Source: Cognataquiflexum rubidum (GTDB lineage: Bacteria > Bacteroidota > Bacteroidia > Cytophagales > Cyclobacteriaceae). From it: a stretch of DNA of 64,000 bases. The stretch spans positions 1 to 64,000 of the forward strand of contig NZ_JAKZAL010000003.1 of NCBI RefSeq assembly GCF_022538115.1, read 5' to 3'. The notes beneath the pieces are model-generated. The model saw only the letters and a list, made by a program, of their open reading frames with translations. It did not search any database and had not been told where the DNA came from. Position numbers and translations under genes: made by a program. This document shows positions 1-8,736 of the stretch, piece after piece. Positions within the stretch are counted from its first letter, which is position 1. Each line of letters opens with the position of its first letter.

Positions 1-62
1 ATCTTTAACAAATAACGATTGTCACTAGCTGTCACTTTATATTTATTTGGCCACTGGTATCA

Positions 63-1250
63 TTGCGGATATACATAATATATAATCAAGCAGACAAAGA
101 AAAAATTGAAAATCTTATAAAAGAATTAAACAAAGAAACTATTGAGAAAAGTGAAATCTTAACTAACCTTCAAAGAACGTTGGAGGAATTAGATACCGCT
201 ATGGATAATCCTAACAATACTGTTGATATTACTCCATTTACAAAAAAAATTAGAGACCTTAATAAAGGTGTGAAAATTAATTATTCTCAATTTTCAATGG
301 AGTATCACGGTATGGGAACAAGAAGCTGGTCTTCTTTACTTATTTTGAAAGCTTTTATTTTGCAGAGTATGAATTTATCTAATCAAAATCAAGTCGCTTA
401 TTTTCCTGTAATTGCAATTGAAGAGCCTGAATCACATTTACACCCAAACGCGCAAAAGAAACTGTATTCACAGATTGATTCTATCGTAGGTCAAAAAATA
501 GTTGCAACTCATTCAAGTTACATTGCAGGTAGTGCAAATCTGAAAGAAGTAAGAAGTGTCTGTAGGGATTTATTAAATAATACTATAGGAAAATTAATTG
601 AATCAGATTTCGAAAAAGAAGATATAAGAAAAATTTATCGTCAGGTAATTAATACTAGAGGTGAATTATTTTTTTCTAGGTTAGTTATCATGTTTGAGGG
701 TGAAACAGAGGAACAAGCTTTGCCAATAACTATTCAACGCCATTTTAGTAAAAGTCCCATAGAGCTCGGCGTGGATTTTATTGGAGTTGGAGGCTCTGGA
801 AATTACCTTCCTTTTATAAGATTTTTTGAAGCTTTTAACATTCCTTATTTAATATTTAGTGACAATGAAGCTGAAGCTAATGCGACAGTGACAAATCAAA
901 TATCAAAATCAAAATTAAATGATATAAATAGGGTTGTTTTCCTTAATCCTAATAATGACTTTGAAAAGGAGCTTTGTGAAAATGGATATATTGAAGAAGT
1001 GAAGAGGGCTTATCACCATTTGATTTTATCAGAATGTGAAAATGATAGGCATAAAGAAGCAAAGCAAAGAGAACTAGATCGAATTCCTGATTCCAATTAT
1101 TATGACCTTATATCAAATATTAAAACTCAATTTGCTCCTTTAATTGGATATGAGTTATATAAATCTGAAAAGCCCTTACCATCAAAAATTATTGAACTTT
1201 TTGATAAGGTGAGTTTAATTTTAAATCCTACTTCGAATGACACAGATTAA
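63..1250 (+). CDS. gajA: OLD-family ATPase/TOPRIM nuclease, C-terminal part (GajA-like, N-terminus missing)
   Basis: The 395-residue frame holds the second half of an OLD-type ABC ATPase followed by a TOPRIM nuclease domain. Visible are a signature-like GMGTRSW (residues 83-89), Walker B IAIEEPESH (117-125), a switch histidine in ATHSS (148-152), and TOPRIM motifs EGETEE (212-217) and FSDNEAEA (about 265-272). Family members of this type run to roughly 550-600 residues and begin with a Walker A ATPase half, which is absent here. The only start available is TTG at 63; the same frame has a stop at 6-8 and the other two frames also stop before position 30. The gene is therefore either disrupted just inside the window or its N-terminal half is encoded in another frame to the left. 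It overlaps the helicase gene by 14 bp, the arrangement of Gabija (GajA-GajB) and other class 2 OLD systems. The region is clearly AT-rich compared with hsdR downstream. Confidence 0.72.
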   Translation: MRIYIIYNQADKEKIENLIKELNKETIEKSEILTNLQRTLEELDTAMDNPNNTVDITPFTKKIRDLNKGVKINYSQFSMEYHGMGTRSWSSLLILKAFILQSMNLSNQNQVAYFPVIAIEEPESHLHPNAQKKLYSQIDSIVGQKIVATHSSYIAGSANLKEVRSVCRDLLNNTIGKLIESDFEKEDIRKIYRQVINTRGELFFSRLVIMFEGETEEQALPITIQRHFSKSPIELGVDFIGVGGSGNYLPFIRFFEAFNIPYLIFSDNEAEANATVTNQISKSKLNDINRVVFLNPNNDFEKELCENGYIEEVKRAYHHLILSECENDRHKEAKQRELDRIPDSNYYDLISNIKTQFAPLIGYELYKSEKPLPSKIIELFDKVSLILNPTSNDTD

Positions 1251-3063
1251 TTTATCACCAAACCAACAAAATATTGTTGGTTTAAATGAAGGGGCTTTCC
1301 TGGTCTTAGCAAGTGCAGGAAGCGGAAAAACTAGAGTATTAACTGAAAGAATAAAGCGACTATCTGAAACAATAGATGGAAATATATTAGCTATAACATT
1401 TACTAACAAAGCGGCTAACGAAATAAGAGAACGCTTAGGTTCAAGTGAAAAAATAAAGAAAAATGTTTTTGTAGGCACATTTCATAGTTTCTGCCAATCT
1501 ATACTCGAACTCAGGTTTAAACTTTTGGGATACAATAGAATGCCTCACATATTTGAGGATGATTCAGATAGGATCGAACTGATAAAACAGGCCATAAAAT
1601 CGGTTCCATACTTTGAAACAATTTATAATGATCTTGAACCAAAGAAGAAAAATGAATATACATTTAACGCTTTACAGTTCATCGCAACAGTTAAAAGAGA
1701 AGTATTAACACCAGAAGAATTGGCTGAAAATTCAGAAAATGATGAATATAAATATTTGTTTGAAACCTATCAAGATATATTGAAATCTAATAATGCGATT
1801 GATTTTGATGATATTATTAGATTAGTTTATGAACTATTTACCAACAATGAATCAGTTGCAAACCTTTACCGTAAGGCATACACTTTTGTTTGTATTGATG
1901 AATGCCAAGATCTAAATAAATTACAGTACTACTTCTTAAAATCTTTCTGCGGAACCGTTATTAGAAATGTAATGATGGTAGGCGATCCTAACCAATCCAT
2001 ATTCGGTTTTAATGGTTCTGCATCATCCTATATGCAAGAAGATTTTGTTGCGGATTTTAATGCTCAAGAAATTACCCTAAATGAAAACTATCGCTGCTCA
2101 AAATCGGTAATTGAAGCATCAAACATTTTAATGGGTTTAAAAGTAGAGCCCTTAAACTATGTTATCAATGGAATATTTGAGATATATCCTGCTCAATCTG
2201 AATTTGACGAAACGGAATTTGTCCTAAACAAAGTAAGCGAACTAATTAACCTTAAATATCACCAGGATATCGAAGGGGAGATTATCTATGATAAAATATC
2301 AATACTTGCCCGAAATAAGTTTGTATTTAAACAAATAGAACAATCATTAATCAACAGCGACATTCCATTTTTCTATAAGTCTGGCAACACAGGCATTAAG
2401 TTCAGTTCACCTTCAATGAAAATTTTTGATTTGTTTTTAAGAGTAAAAATAAATCCCCTAGATAAACTTCATCAAAAGCGGCTTGAAGATCTTTTGAAGG
2501 TAAATGATATTTATAATTCAAGTGAAATTAATACATCGAAATTCCCCTTTGCTTCTCATATAATGGAGATTGTAAATGAGGCAACGATAGACAGCTTCCA
2601 TTTAATAATTGAAGCTTTAAGGTCTTTATTCGAAACTACAGATTTAGAGGATGATGAAAAGAAAATGACTATAGATGAGTTAAATGAATTCTCAAATCAA
2701 CTTATTCAATATAAAAAACAAAATATTAAGCCCACTTTAGAAGGTTTTAAATCAGCAATTGCTCTTGGATTGACCAACAACTTAAGTAGTAAAGAAAAAG
2801 GAATTTGTTTAAGTACCGTTCATACAATGAAAGGCCAAGAAAGTGACATAGTTTTTTTGATCGGAATGGATGATGGTACATTTCCTGATTTTAGAGCTGT
2901 GAATAAAGGAGATGAAGAATTGCAACAAGAAAAAAATAACATCTATGTTGCATTTACAAGGGCTAGGCGATTTCTCTATGTTTCCTATCCTAAAAAACGA
3001 TTAATGCCTTGGGGAGACTATAAGTCAAGAACAATTTCTAGATTCTTAAAGCCATTTTTATAA
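1237..3063 (+). CDS. gajB: UvrD/PcrA-like superfamily 1 helicase (GajB-like)
   Basis: A 608-residue SF1A helicase. Motifs in order: Walker A ASAGSGKT (25-32), motif Ia AITFTNKAANEIRERL, GTFHSFC, motif II IDECQD (about 218-223), motif III VGDPNQSIFGF, motif IV LNENYRC, motif V STVHTMKGQE, and motif VI YVAFTRARR near the C-terminus. In Gabija the helicase partner GajB works with the GajA nuclease against phage; that role is inferred here from the 14-bp overlap with the OLD-family gene. At 608 residues it is longer than the roughly 500 residues usual for GajB, so another OLD-helicase pairing is possible. Base composition matches the upstream gene, so the two probably travelled together. The stop codon at 3061-3063 is followed at once by a copy of the hsdR start. 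Confidence 0.8.
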   Translation: MTQINLSPNQQNIVGLNEGAFLVLASAGSGKTRVLTERIKRLSETIDGNILAITFTNKAANEIRERLGSSEKIKKNVFVGTFHSFCQSILELRFKLLGYNRMPHIFEDDSDRIELIKQAIKSVPYFETIYNDLEPKKKNEYTFNALQFIATVKREVLTPEELAENSENDEYKYLFETYQDILKSNNAIDFDDIIRLVYELFTNNESVANLYRKAYTFVCIDECQDLNKLQYYFLKSFCGTVIRNVMMVGDPNQSIFGFNGSASSYMQEDFVADFNAQEITLNENYRCSKSVIEASNILMGLKVEPLNYVINGIFEIYPAQSEFDETEFVLNKVSELINLKYHQDIEGEIIYDKISILARNKFVFKQIEQSLINSDIPFFYKSGNTGIKFSSPSMKIFDLFLRVKINPLDKLHQKRLEDLLKVNDIYNSSEINTSKFPFASHIMEIVNEATIDSFHLIIEALRSLFETTDLEDDEKKMTIDELNEFSNQLIQYKKQNIKPTLEGFKSAIALGLTNNLSSKEKGICLSTVHTMKGQESDIVFLIGMDDGTFPDFRAVNKGDEELQQEKNNIYVAFTRARRFLYVSYPKKRLMPWGDYKSRTISRFLKPFL

Positions 3064-3096
3064 ATGAAATTCACTGAAGGAAAATTGGAAAGCTAA
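3064..3096 (+). pseudogene. Truncated duplicate of the hsdR 5' end
   Basis: An ATG at 3064, directly after the helicase stop, opens a ten-codon frame (MKFTEGKLES) ended by TAA at 3094-3096. Positions 3064-3092 match the true hsdR start at 4512-4540 with one difference (A for G at base 21 of the copy). The peptide is identical to HsdR residues 1-10. This is the footprint of a duplication or insertion that placed the 1.4-kb AlbA_2 gene between two copies of the hsdR start. Confidence 0.85.
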
Positions 3097-4515
3097 ATGA
3101 GCGAACGCCAAAACATAGAATGGAAACAAAGTTGGCACGATGACTACCTAAAATGGGTATGTGGTTTTGCCAATGCCATTGGCGGCACCATTTATATTGG
3201 CAAAGATGATAAAGGCAATGTGGTTGATCTGCCGGATTATCAAAAGTTATTGGAAGATATCCCCAATAAAATCCGCAATACGATGGGCATTATCTGTGAC
3301 ATCAATTTGCAGGAAGAAACCGGAAAGAAATTCATTGAAATAAAGGTAAACCCCTATTCGGTGCCCGTTTCGCTTCGGGGCAGATACTATTATCGCACTG
3401 GTAGTACCAAAATGGAATTGACAGGTGTAGAACTCAACGAATTTTTGCTCAAAAAAGCCGGAAAAACTTGGGATGATGTTGTAGAGGAAGGAGCCTCAAT
3501 AAAAGACATTGATGAAGATAGTATTGCTAAATTCATATCTGATAGTCAAGAAAAGAGTAGAATACCAATCACTAAGGGGCTTTCGGTGCTTCAAATCCTG
3601 GAGAAGCTTCAACTTACCGAAGGGAAAAAATTGAAAAGGGCTGCTATTTTACTGTTTGGTAAGCATCCGGGAAAGTTTTATCCCAATGTAGAAGTAAGAA
3701 TTGGACGTTTTGGCGAAGACGCTACAGATTTGCGGTTTCAAGAAGTAATTGAAGGCAATCTGATTCAGATGTTGGATGAGGTTCAAACACAGCTTCATCA
3801 TAAATTTTTAATCCGCCCGGTAGACTTTGTTGGGATGCAGCGGGTAGAAAAAGACGCATACCCCTTGGCCGCACTGCGGGAAATGCTGCTCAATGCCCTA
3901 GTGCACAGAACTTATATGGGGGCTCATATTCAATTACGGGTATTTGACGATAGGCTGTCTATTTGGAATGAAGGGTTGCTTCCTCATGGCTTGAGTCTGG
4001 AAGATTTAAAAAAGGAACACAACTCACGTCCACGTAATCCGAAAATAGCCAAAGCCTGTTTTATGGCCGGTTATATCGAAACTTGGGGTCGAGGTACATT
4101 GAAAATTATAAATGCTTGTAAAGAAGCAGGTTTGCCTGAGCCTGAGATCAGGGAGATGAATGGCGGTATCGAAATCACACTGTTCAGTCGTTTGGTAGAA
4201 GAAGCTCAAAAGGGAACCCAAAGGGATGTCTCTACCACGCAAGTCACCACGCAAGTCACCACGCAAGTCACCACGCAAGTCACCACGCAAGTCACCACGC
4301 AAGTCAGGAATTTGCTTGAGGTGTTTGAAGGTACCCATAACCGTCAGGAACTACAGGAGAAACTTGGTTTGGCTAACAGAGAGCATTTCCGAAAAGCTTA
4401 TTTACAACCTGCCATTGACCTGGAATTTGTTGCATTAACCATACCCGAAAAGCCCAAAAGCAGCAAACAGCGATACATATTAACAGAAAGAGGGAAAAAC
4501 GTTTTGAGCCAATGA
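3097..4515 (+). CDS. AlbA_2/Schlafen-type ATPase with C-terminal winged helix
   Basis: A 472-residue protein. Residues about 5-110 match the AlbA_2 (divergent AAA-4/Schlafen) domain: ERQNIEWKQSW, GFANAIGGTIYIGKDD, RYYYRTGSTKMEL. Residues about 255-365 match the HATPase_c_4 domain found with it: REMLLNALVHRTY, then YIETWGRGTLKI. A linker of six TTQV units (380-403) leads to a C-terminal winged-helix segment of about 65 residues. Such proteins are usually annotated as putative transcriptional regulators or ATP-dependent DNA-binding proteins and are common next to type I restriction genes; the exact role is not established. The ATG follows the truncated hsdR fragment's stop directly, and the end overlaps the hsdR ATG by 4 bp (ATGA), so it is probably translated together with hsdR. 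Its GC content resembles hsdR, not the AT-rich Gabija-like pair. Confidence 0.82.
   Translation: MSERQNIEWKQSWHDDYLKWVCGFANAIGGTIYIGKDDKGNVVDLPDYQKLLEDIPNKIRNTMGIICDINLQEETGKKFIEIKVNPYSVPVSLRGRYYYRTGSTKMELTGVELNEFLLKKAGKTWDDVVEEGASIKDIDEDSIAKFISDSQEKSRIPITKGLSVLQILEKLQLTEGKKLKRAAILLFGKHPGKFYPNVEVRIGRFGEDATDLRFQEVIEGNLIQMLDEVQTQLHHKFLIRPVDFVGMQRVEKDAYPLAALREMLLNALVHRTYMGAHIQLRVFDDRLSIWNEGLLPHGLSLEDLKKEHNSRPRNPKIAKACFMAGYIETWGRGTLKIINACKEAGLPEPEIREMNGGIEITLFSRLVEEAQKGTQRDVSTTQVTTQVTTQVTTQVTTQVTTQVRNLLEVFEGTHNRQELQEKLGLANREHFRKAYLQPAIDLEFVALTIPEKPKSSKQRYILTERGKNVLSQ
4234..4305 (+). repeat. Six perfect tandem 12-bp repeats (TTQV linker)
   Basis: The unit ACCACGCAAGTC is repeated six times without a mismatch, starting at 4234, 4246, 4258, 4270, 4282 and 4294. 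It encodes TTQV x6 between the ATPase-like domain and the winged helix. Because the unit is a multiple of three, gain or loss of copies changes linker length in steps of four residues and does not shift the frame. Confidence 0.95.
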
Positions 4516-4540
4516 AATTCACTGAAGGAAAGTTGGAAAG
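4512..4540 (+). repeat. hsdR 5' end, partner of the 29-bp direct repeat at 3064-3092
   Basis: The first 29 bases of hsdR recur at 3064-3092 with 28 of 29 positions equal. The two copies flank the AlbA_2 gene exactly from start codon to start codon. Confidence 0.9.
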
Positions 4541-7500
4541 TGCATTTACCGAGTTGTTGGGGATGGAAGGATATCCCCATCATTTGGGCATTACCCTTTC
4601 CCGGCCACCTGAGGAGGTCTTGATTGAGGATGATTTGATAAGCTTTCTTTTGGAGCAATACAGCACTCAAGGCATCACGGTGAACGAAACCAAATCCATT
4701 GTTCTCCAACTCAAATCCCTTTCCTCCTCCGACCTGTATGAAAGCAACAAAACATTTTTGAGGATGCTTTCGGATGGCTTTATCCTGAAAAGAGAAGACC
4801 GCAGCCAAAAGGACATTTATATCCAACTGATTGATTACAGCGGCTTGGATAGCCAACGCCAAGCGGATGCAATTGACCTGATATCCATAGCCGGTGACTT
4901 TTTCGAAAAGAATGTAAGCTATGATGATACCACAGCCACGTATCATAAAGACAACAACATCTATAAGTTTGTCACCCAATTTGAAATCTTCGGATCGGAA
5001 AAACGCATCCCGGACGGCATTGTGTATGTGAACGGACTACCTCTGGTAGTCATCGAATTTAAAAGTGCTATCCGTGAAGAGGCTACCGTGTACGATGCTT
5101 TTAAGCAATTGACAGTCCGATACCGCAGAGACATTCCTGAGCTGTTTAAATACAATGCTTTTTGTGTTCTCAGTGACGGGGCAAATAACAAAGCTGGTTC
5201 TTTCTTTGCTCCTTATGAGTTTTTCTATGCCTGGCGTAGGGTTGCCGGATTGGCCAAAGAGGTGGACGGCATCGACAGTATGTACACGTTGGTTCAGGGC
5301 ATGTTTGATAAGAAGCGTTTTCGGGATATCCTCCGCAACTTTATTTACATCCCTGACAGCTCCAAGAAAAACGAGAAAATTGTCTGTCGCTACCCGCAGT
5401 ATTATGCAGCTAGGGCATTGTATGACCATATAAAATTGGCGCAAAAACCCCATGGTAACGGAAAGGGAGGGACTTATTTTGGGGCCACTGGTTGCGGAAA
5501 GAGTTTCACCATGCTCTATCTCACGCGGTTGCTGATGAAGAGTGAATATTTTGAGAGTCCGACCATTGTGCTGATTACCGACCGCACCGACCTGGATGAT
5601 CAGCTTGCGGGGCAGTTTACCAATGCCAAGAAATTTATCGGGGACAATACCATCATCAGTGTGGAAAGCAGGGCCAATCTCCGGGAGTTATTGGAAGGGA
5701 GGCAAAGCGGTGGCGTTTTTTTAACTACCATCCACAAGTTTACAGAAGATACCTTATTGCTGACAGATCGGACCAATGTAATCTGCATCTCCGATGAAGC
5801 GCACCGCAGTCAGGTGAATTTGGACCAAAAAGTAAAAGTAACTGAGAAGGGAGTTACCAAGACTTTTGGTTTCGCCAAGTATTTACACGATTCCTTGCCC
5901 AATGCCACTTTTGTAGGTTTCACTGGGACACCCATTGATGCAACCCTTGATGTTTTTGGCAAGGTGGTGGATGCCTACACGATGACAGAATCGGTGAAAG
6001 ATGAAATCACGGTAAGGATTGTATATGAAGGTCGTGCGGCCAAGGTATTGCTGAACAATTCCAAACTCAAAGAGATTGAGGCTTATTACGCCAAGTGTGC
6101 CGAAGTCGGGAGCAATGAAAATCAGATAGAGCAAAGCAAAAAAGAAATGGCGCAGATGTATGCCATCATCGGTGATCCTGCCCGTTTGCAAGCTGTTGCT
6201 GAGGATTTTGTAACCCACTATGAAAACAGGGTTTCCGAAGGTTCGACTGTCAAGGGAAAAGCCATGTTTGTCTGCAGCACCCGTGAAATCGCCTATGAGT
6301 TGTATAAAAATATCATAGCCTTACGGCCTGAGTGGAATGAGGTATTGGCAGCAGCAGAGGGAGAAGTTCTTAGCGATAAGGACCTGAGGGAACTGAAACC
6401 CATCGAGCGCATAAAAATGATCATGACCCGGGGCAAAGATGATGAGGAAGATTTGTACAATTTACTCGGTACCTCCGATCACCGAAAGGAACTGGACAGG
6501 CAATTCAAAAATGAAAAGTCCAACTTCAAGATCGCTATCGTAGTGGATATGTGGCTGACAGGATTTGATGTGCCGTTTTTGGATAGCATTTATATTGATA
6601 AACCGATTCAGAGGCATAACCTGATTCAGACCATTTCAAGGGTAAACCGCAAGTTTGAAGGAAAAAACAAAGGCTTGGTGGTGGATTACATCGGCATCAA
6701 AAAGCAAATGAATCTGGCTTTGAAGCAATACAGTGAAGGCGACAAAGACAACTTTGAGGACATTGCCGAATCCATTATTATCGTCAGAAATCATTTAGAC
6801 CTTTTGGCTAAACTGCTACACACTTTTGACAGCTCCAAGTATTTCAATGGAACCACCATTCAGCAATTGCATACTTTGAATTTGGCAGCTGAATTTGTGC
6901 AAAAGACAAAGGATTTTGAGACACGGTTTATGGGTTTGGTGAAGCGGTTGAAGGCTGCCTATGATATCTGTGCAGGAAGTGAACAATTGAAACAGGCAGA
7001 AAGAGACTATACCCATTTCTATCTGGCGGTGAGGTCTATCGTCTTCAAACTGACCAAAGGCAATGCTCCCGATACCGCCCAAATGAATGCCAAGGTGAGG
7101 GAAATGATCAAAGATGCCCTCCAAAGTGATGGGGTGGAAGAAATATTCAAACTCGGGGATGAGGAAGAAACCGAGCAGGATATTTTTGATGAAGATTACC
7201 TGGCTAAGATTGACAAAATCAAGTTGCCTAATACTAAAATCAAATTGCTACAGCAGCTCCTTGCCAAAGTGATCAAGGAAATGAAAAAGGTAAACCGGGT
7301 CAAAGGCATTGACTTCAGCAAAAAAATGCAGGACCTGGTGGACCGATACAATCTCAGGGATGAAGCAGATATTTTGAGAAGTGAGGTTTATGAGGAAATG
7401 GCAGAAGCGCTTACCAATATGATTTGGGAAGTTCACAGGGAATTTTCTGCCGGAGATGCTTTGGGAATTGACTTTGAGGAAAAGGCATTTTACGATATCC

Positions 7501-7757
7501 TGAAGGAATTGTGTGTGAAATATGACTTCAACTATCCTGAGGAAAAACTGATAGAATTGGCTAAGGCAGTGAAAGACCTTGTGGATGGGCAGGCCAAGTT
7601 CCCGGATTGGAATAAACGGGACGATATCAAGTCAGCCTTGAAGGTTGGGTTGATTTTGTTGCTGGATGAATTTGGCTATCCCCCTGTAGAGAGAGATGAA
7701 GTGTATGTGGAGATTTTTGAGCAGGCGGAGAATTTTAAAAAGAATCAGGGGAGGTAA
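4512..7757 (+). CDS. hsdR: Type I restriction endonuclease subunit R (HsdR)
   Basis: 1081 residues, full length for HsdR. The N-terminal nuclease core shows DGIVYV and VVIEFKS (about 168-185, the D...ExK metal site). The translocase has Walker A GATGCGKS (about 323), DEAHRSQ (about 427), GFTGTP (about 471) and motif VI QTISRVNRKFEG (about 705). A helical C-terminal region of DUF3387 type follows. HsdR translocates and cuts DNA in complex with HsdM and HsdS, neither of which is in this window; they may lie to the left of the OLD-family gene. The ATG overlaps the end of the AlbA_2 gene. No gene follows for about 980 bp. Confidence 0.95.
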   Translation: MKFTEGKLESAFTELLGMEGYPHHLGITLSRPPEEVLIEDDLISFLLEQYSTQGITVNETKSIVLQLKSLSSSDLYESNKTFLRMLSDGFILKREDRSQKDIYIQLIDYSGLDSQRQADAIDLISIAGDFFEKNVSYDDTTATYHKDNNIYKFVTQFEIFGSEKRIPDGIVYVNGLPLVVIEFKSAIREEATVYDAFKQLTVRYRRDIPELFKYNAFCVLSDGANNKAGSFFAPYEFFYAWRRVAGLAKEVDGIDSMYTLVQGMFDKKRFRDILRNFIYIPDSSKKNEKIVCRYPQYYAARALYDHIKLAQKPHGNGKGGTYFGATGCGKSFTMLYLTRLLMKSEYFESPTIVLITDRTDLDDQLAGQFTNAKKFIGDNTIISVESRANLRELLEGRQSGGVFLTTIHKFTEDTLLLTDRTNVICISDEAHRSQVNLDQKVKVTEKGVTKTFGFAKYLHDSLPNATFVGFTGTPIDATLDVFGKVVDAYTMTESVKDEITVRIVYEGRAAKVLLNNSKLKEIEAYYAKCAEVGSNENQIEQSKKEMAQMYAIIGDPARLQAVAEDFVTHYENRVSEGSTVKGKAMFVCSTREIAYELYKNIIALRPEWNEVLAAAEGEVLSDKDLRELKPIERIKMIMTRGKDDEEDLYNLLGTSDHRKELDRQFKNEKSNFKIAIVVDMWLTGFDVPFLDSIYIDKPIQRHNLIQTISRVNRKFEGKNKGLVVDYIGIKKQMNLALKQYSEGDKDNFEDIAESIIIVRNHLDLLAKLLHTFDSSKYFNGTTIQQLHTLNLAAEFVQKTKDFETRFMGLVKRLKAAYDICAGSEQLKQAERDYTHFYLAVRSIVFKLTKGNAPDTAQMNAKVREMIKDALQSDGVEEIFKLGDEEETEQDIFDEDYLAKIDKIKLPNTKIKLLQQLLAKVIKEMKKVNRVKGIDFSKKMQDLVDRYNLRDEADILRSEVYEEMAEALTNMIWEVHREFSAGDALGIDFEEKAFYDILKELCVKYDFNYPEEKLIELAKAVKDLVDGQAKFPDWNKRDDIKSALKVGLILLLDEFGYPPVERDEVYVEIFEQAENFKKNQGR

Positions 7758-7802
7758 AGGATGGGAATAACAGAGAATATTCAGATTTTTTCATTCGAAA
7801 TA

Positions 7803-7983
7803 GGAGGATGCTCCAACCATTTCGGTAATTAAGATTCTTCTATTTAAAAAATCCGTGACCGAAATAAAACCAACGGCCGGTTTCTTATCCCCGAGCGGCG
7901 GTGCATGGGAATTTGATTGAGTATGAAAATCGGGGGAGCACCTTGCACGGGGTAAATAATTTTTCAGTCCGCCGCGGCGGACT
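7803..7983 (+). repeat. Structured dispersed repeat, copy R1
   Basis: Order of parts: GGAG/CTCC hairpin (7803-7814), inverted repeat ATTTCGGT (7819-7826) with ACCGAAAT (7858-7865), a long-range stem of CCCC (7889-7892) and GTGCA (7901-7905) with TGCAC-GGGG (7944-7952), and a perfect 18-bp palindrome AGTCCGCCGCGGCGGACT (7966-7983). Confidence 0.85.
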
Positions 7984-8005
7984 GTCGGTCTAAGGGGGAG
8001 ACATA

Positions 8006-8192
8006 GGAGGTTCTCCCTCCCATTTCGGTAATGAGGATTTTTCACTTTAGAAAATTCGTGACCGATCCCGATAATAATCGGGACCTAAGAACCCGCCATT
8101 TTATCCCGGAGCGGCGGTGCATGGGAATTTATAGAATTTCAGAAGCAGAGTAGCAACATGCCCGGGGCTAGGACTATTTTACTAAACGCCGG
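8006..8192 (+). repeat. Structured dispersed repeat, copy R2
   Basis: GGAGG/CCTCC hairpin (8006-8020), ATTTCGGT (8022-8029) with a damaged partner ACCGAT (8061-8066), an extra perfect hairpin TCCCGAT-AATA-ATCGGGA (about 8066-8083) not in other copies, the GGCGGTGCATGGG core and a degenerate right end. It is the most decayed of the six copies. Confidence 0.7.
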
Positions 8193-8590
8193 GAGTGATT
8201 TTTAATTCCACCCCTGTGGGAAGGTTTCAAAAACAATATCATCATATTAATAATCTGATTCCGTTCCAACAAGCAGAAATGGAAAAGAGTTTTTATTTGA
8301 TGGTGTAAGAAACTTCCTTAAGTGATTCGGACATTTGAACCATCCAAAAAAATTACATAAAGCTAAAGCAGGACTAAGGATGAGCAGGATTTAGATGATG
8401 CCTACAGTTGTTGCAGGATCTTCCTCCTTATTTCAATCGGTTTGCCTTGCCTATCATCCTGAAGAAAACACTTGTAATTGAGTTTAAAGCTTAAACTCCC
8501 CAATGGACTCAAGGTAATGCCTTTAGAGGATAAGGAACGTTTTGCCATGTAAGTTTCCATTTATCAAATCAAATAAAACTATTATTTTTT

Positions 8591-8637
8591 TAAAATTTTA
8601 TGGGGTCATTCTCAGTAAATGACGACTCTTATTATTG
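8591..8637 (+). promoter_or_regulatory. Upstream element shared with the ECF sigma gene
   Basis: TAAAATnTTATGGGGTCATT, then AA..T..C.ACTCTTA.TA, aligns without gaps with 20371-20417 upstream of the FecI-type sigma gene (about 33 of 45 positions). The first operon starts about 100 bp downstream. The match is seen directly; a promoter or operator role is inferred. Confidence 0.5.
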
Positions 8638-8736
8638 AGTAATCCAAGATAACAGAATAAGCTTTGTTCCTCGTATTGTGCGGGGTTCCAAAAAATAATT
8701 GAAATGATTTTTAAAAGAAAACAAGATTAGATTTTG

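Larger units (their letters stand above)
7758..8736. other. Non-coding repeat-rich region between hsdR and the metabolic island
   Basis: No convincing gene is present. It carries two copies of the structured repeat (7803-7983 and 8006-8192), then a degenerate stretch at about 8372-8480 of the GCAGGACTAAGGATGAGCAGG / TATCATCCTGAAG kind, which looks like a remnant of another dispersed intergenic repeat. The right end (8591-8637) carries the element shared with the sigma factor gene, followed by a leader of about 100 bp before the GH-like gene at 8737. Confidence 0.75.

Noticed and set aside
1221-1478. - strand frame of 85 residues at the OLD/helicase junction
   Set aside because: It is antisense to two overlapping genes with clear motifs and has no recognisable domain.
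4234-4305. CRISPR-like array
   Set aside because: The 12-bp units are adjacent with no spacers and lie in frame in a coding gene.
4226-4438. Arginine/lysine/serine-rich frames on both strands over the TTQV repeat
   Set aside because: They are other-frame readings of the 12-bp tandem repeat inside the AlbA_2-type gene.
7803-8192. Transposon or insertion sequence ends
   Set aside because: The inverted repeats are internal hairpins of a short non-coding unit; no transposase gene or target duplication is seen.
8372-8480. A small protein gene
   Set aside because: No frame of useful length; the segment resembles a decayed dispersed repeat with AGGATGAGCAGGATT-type words.
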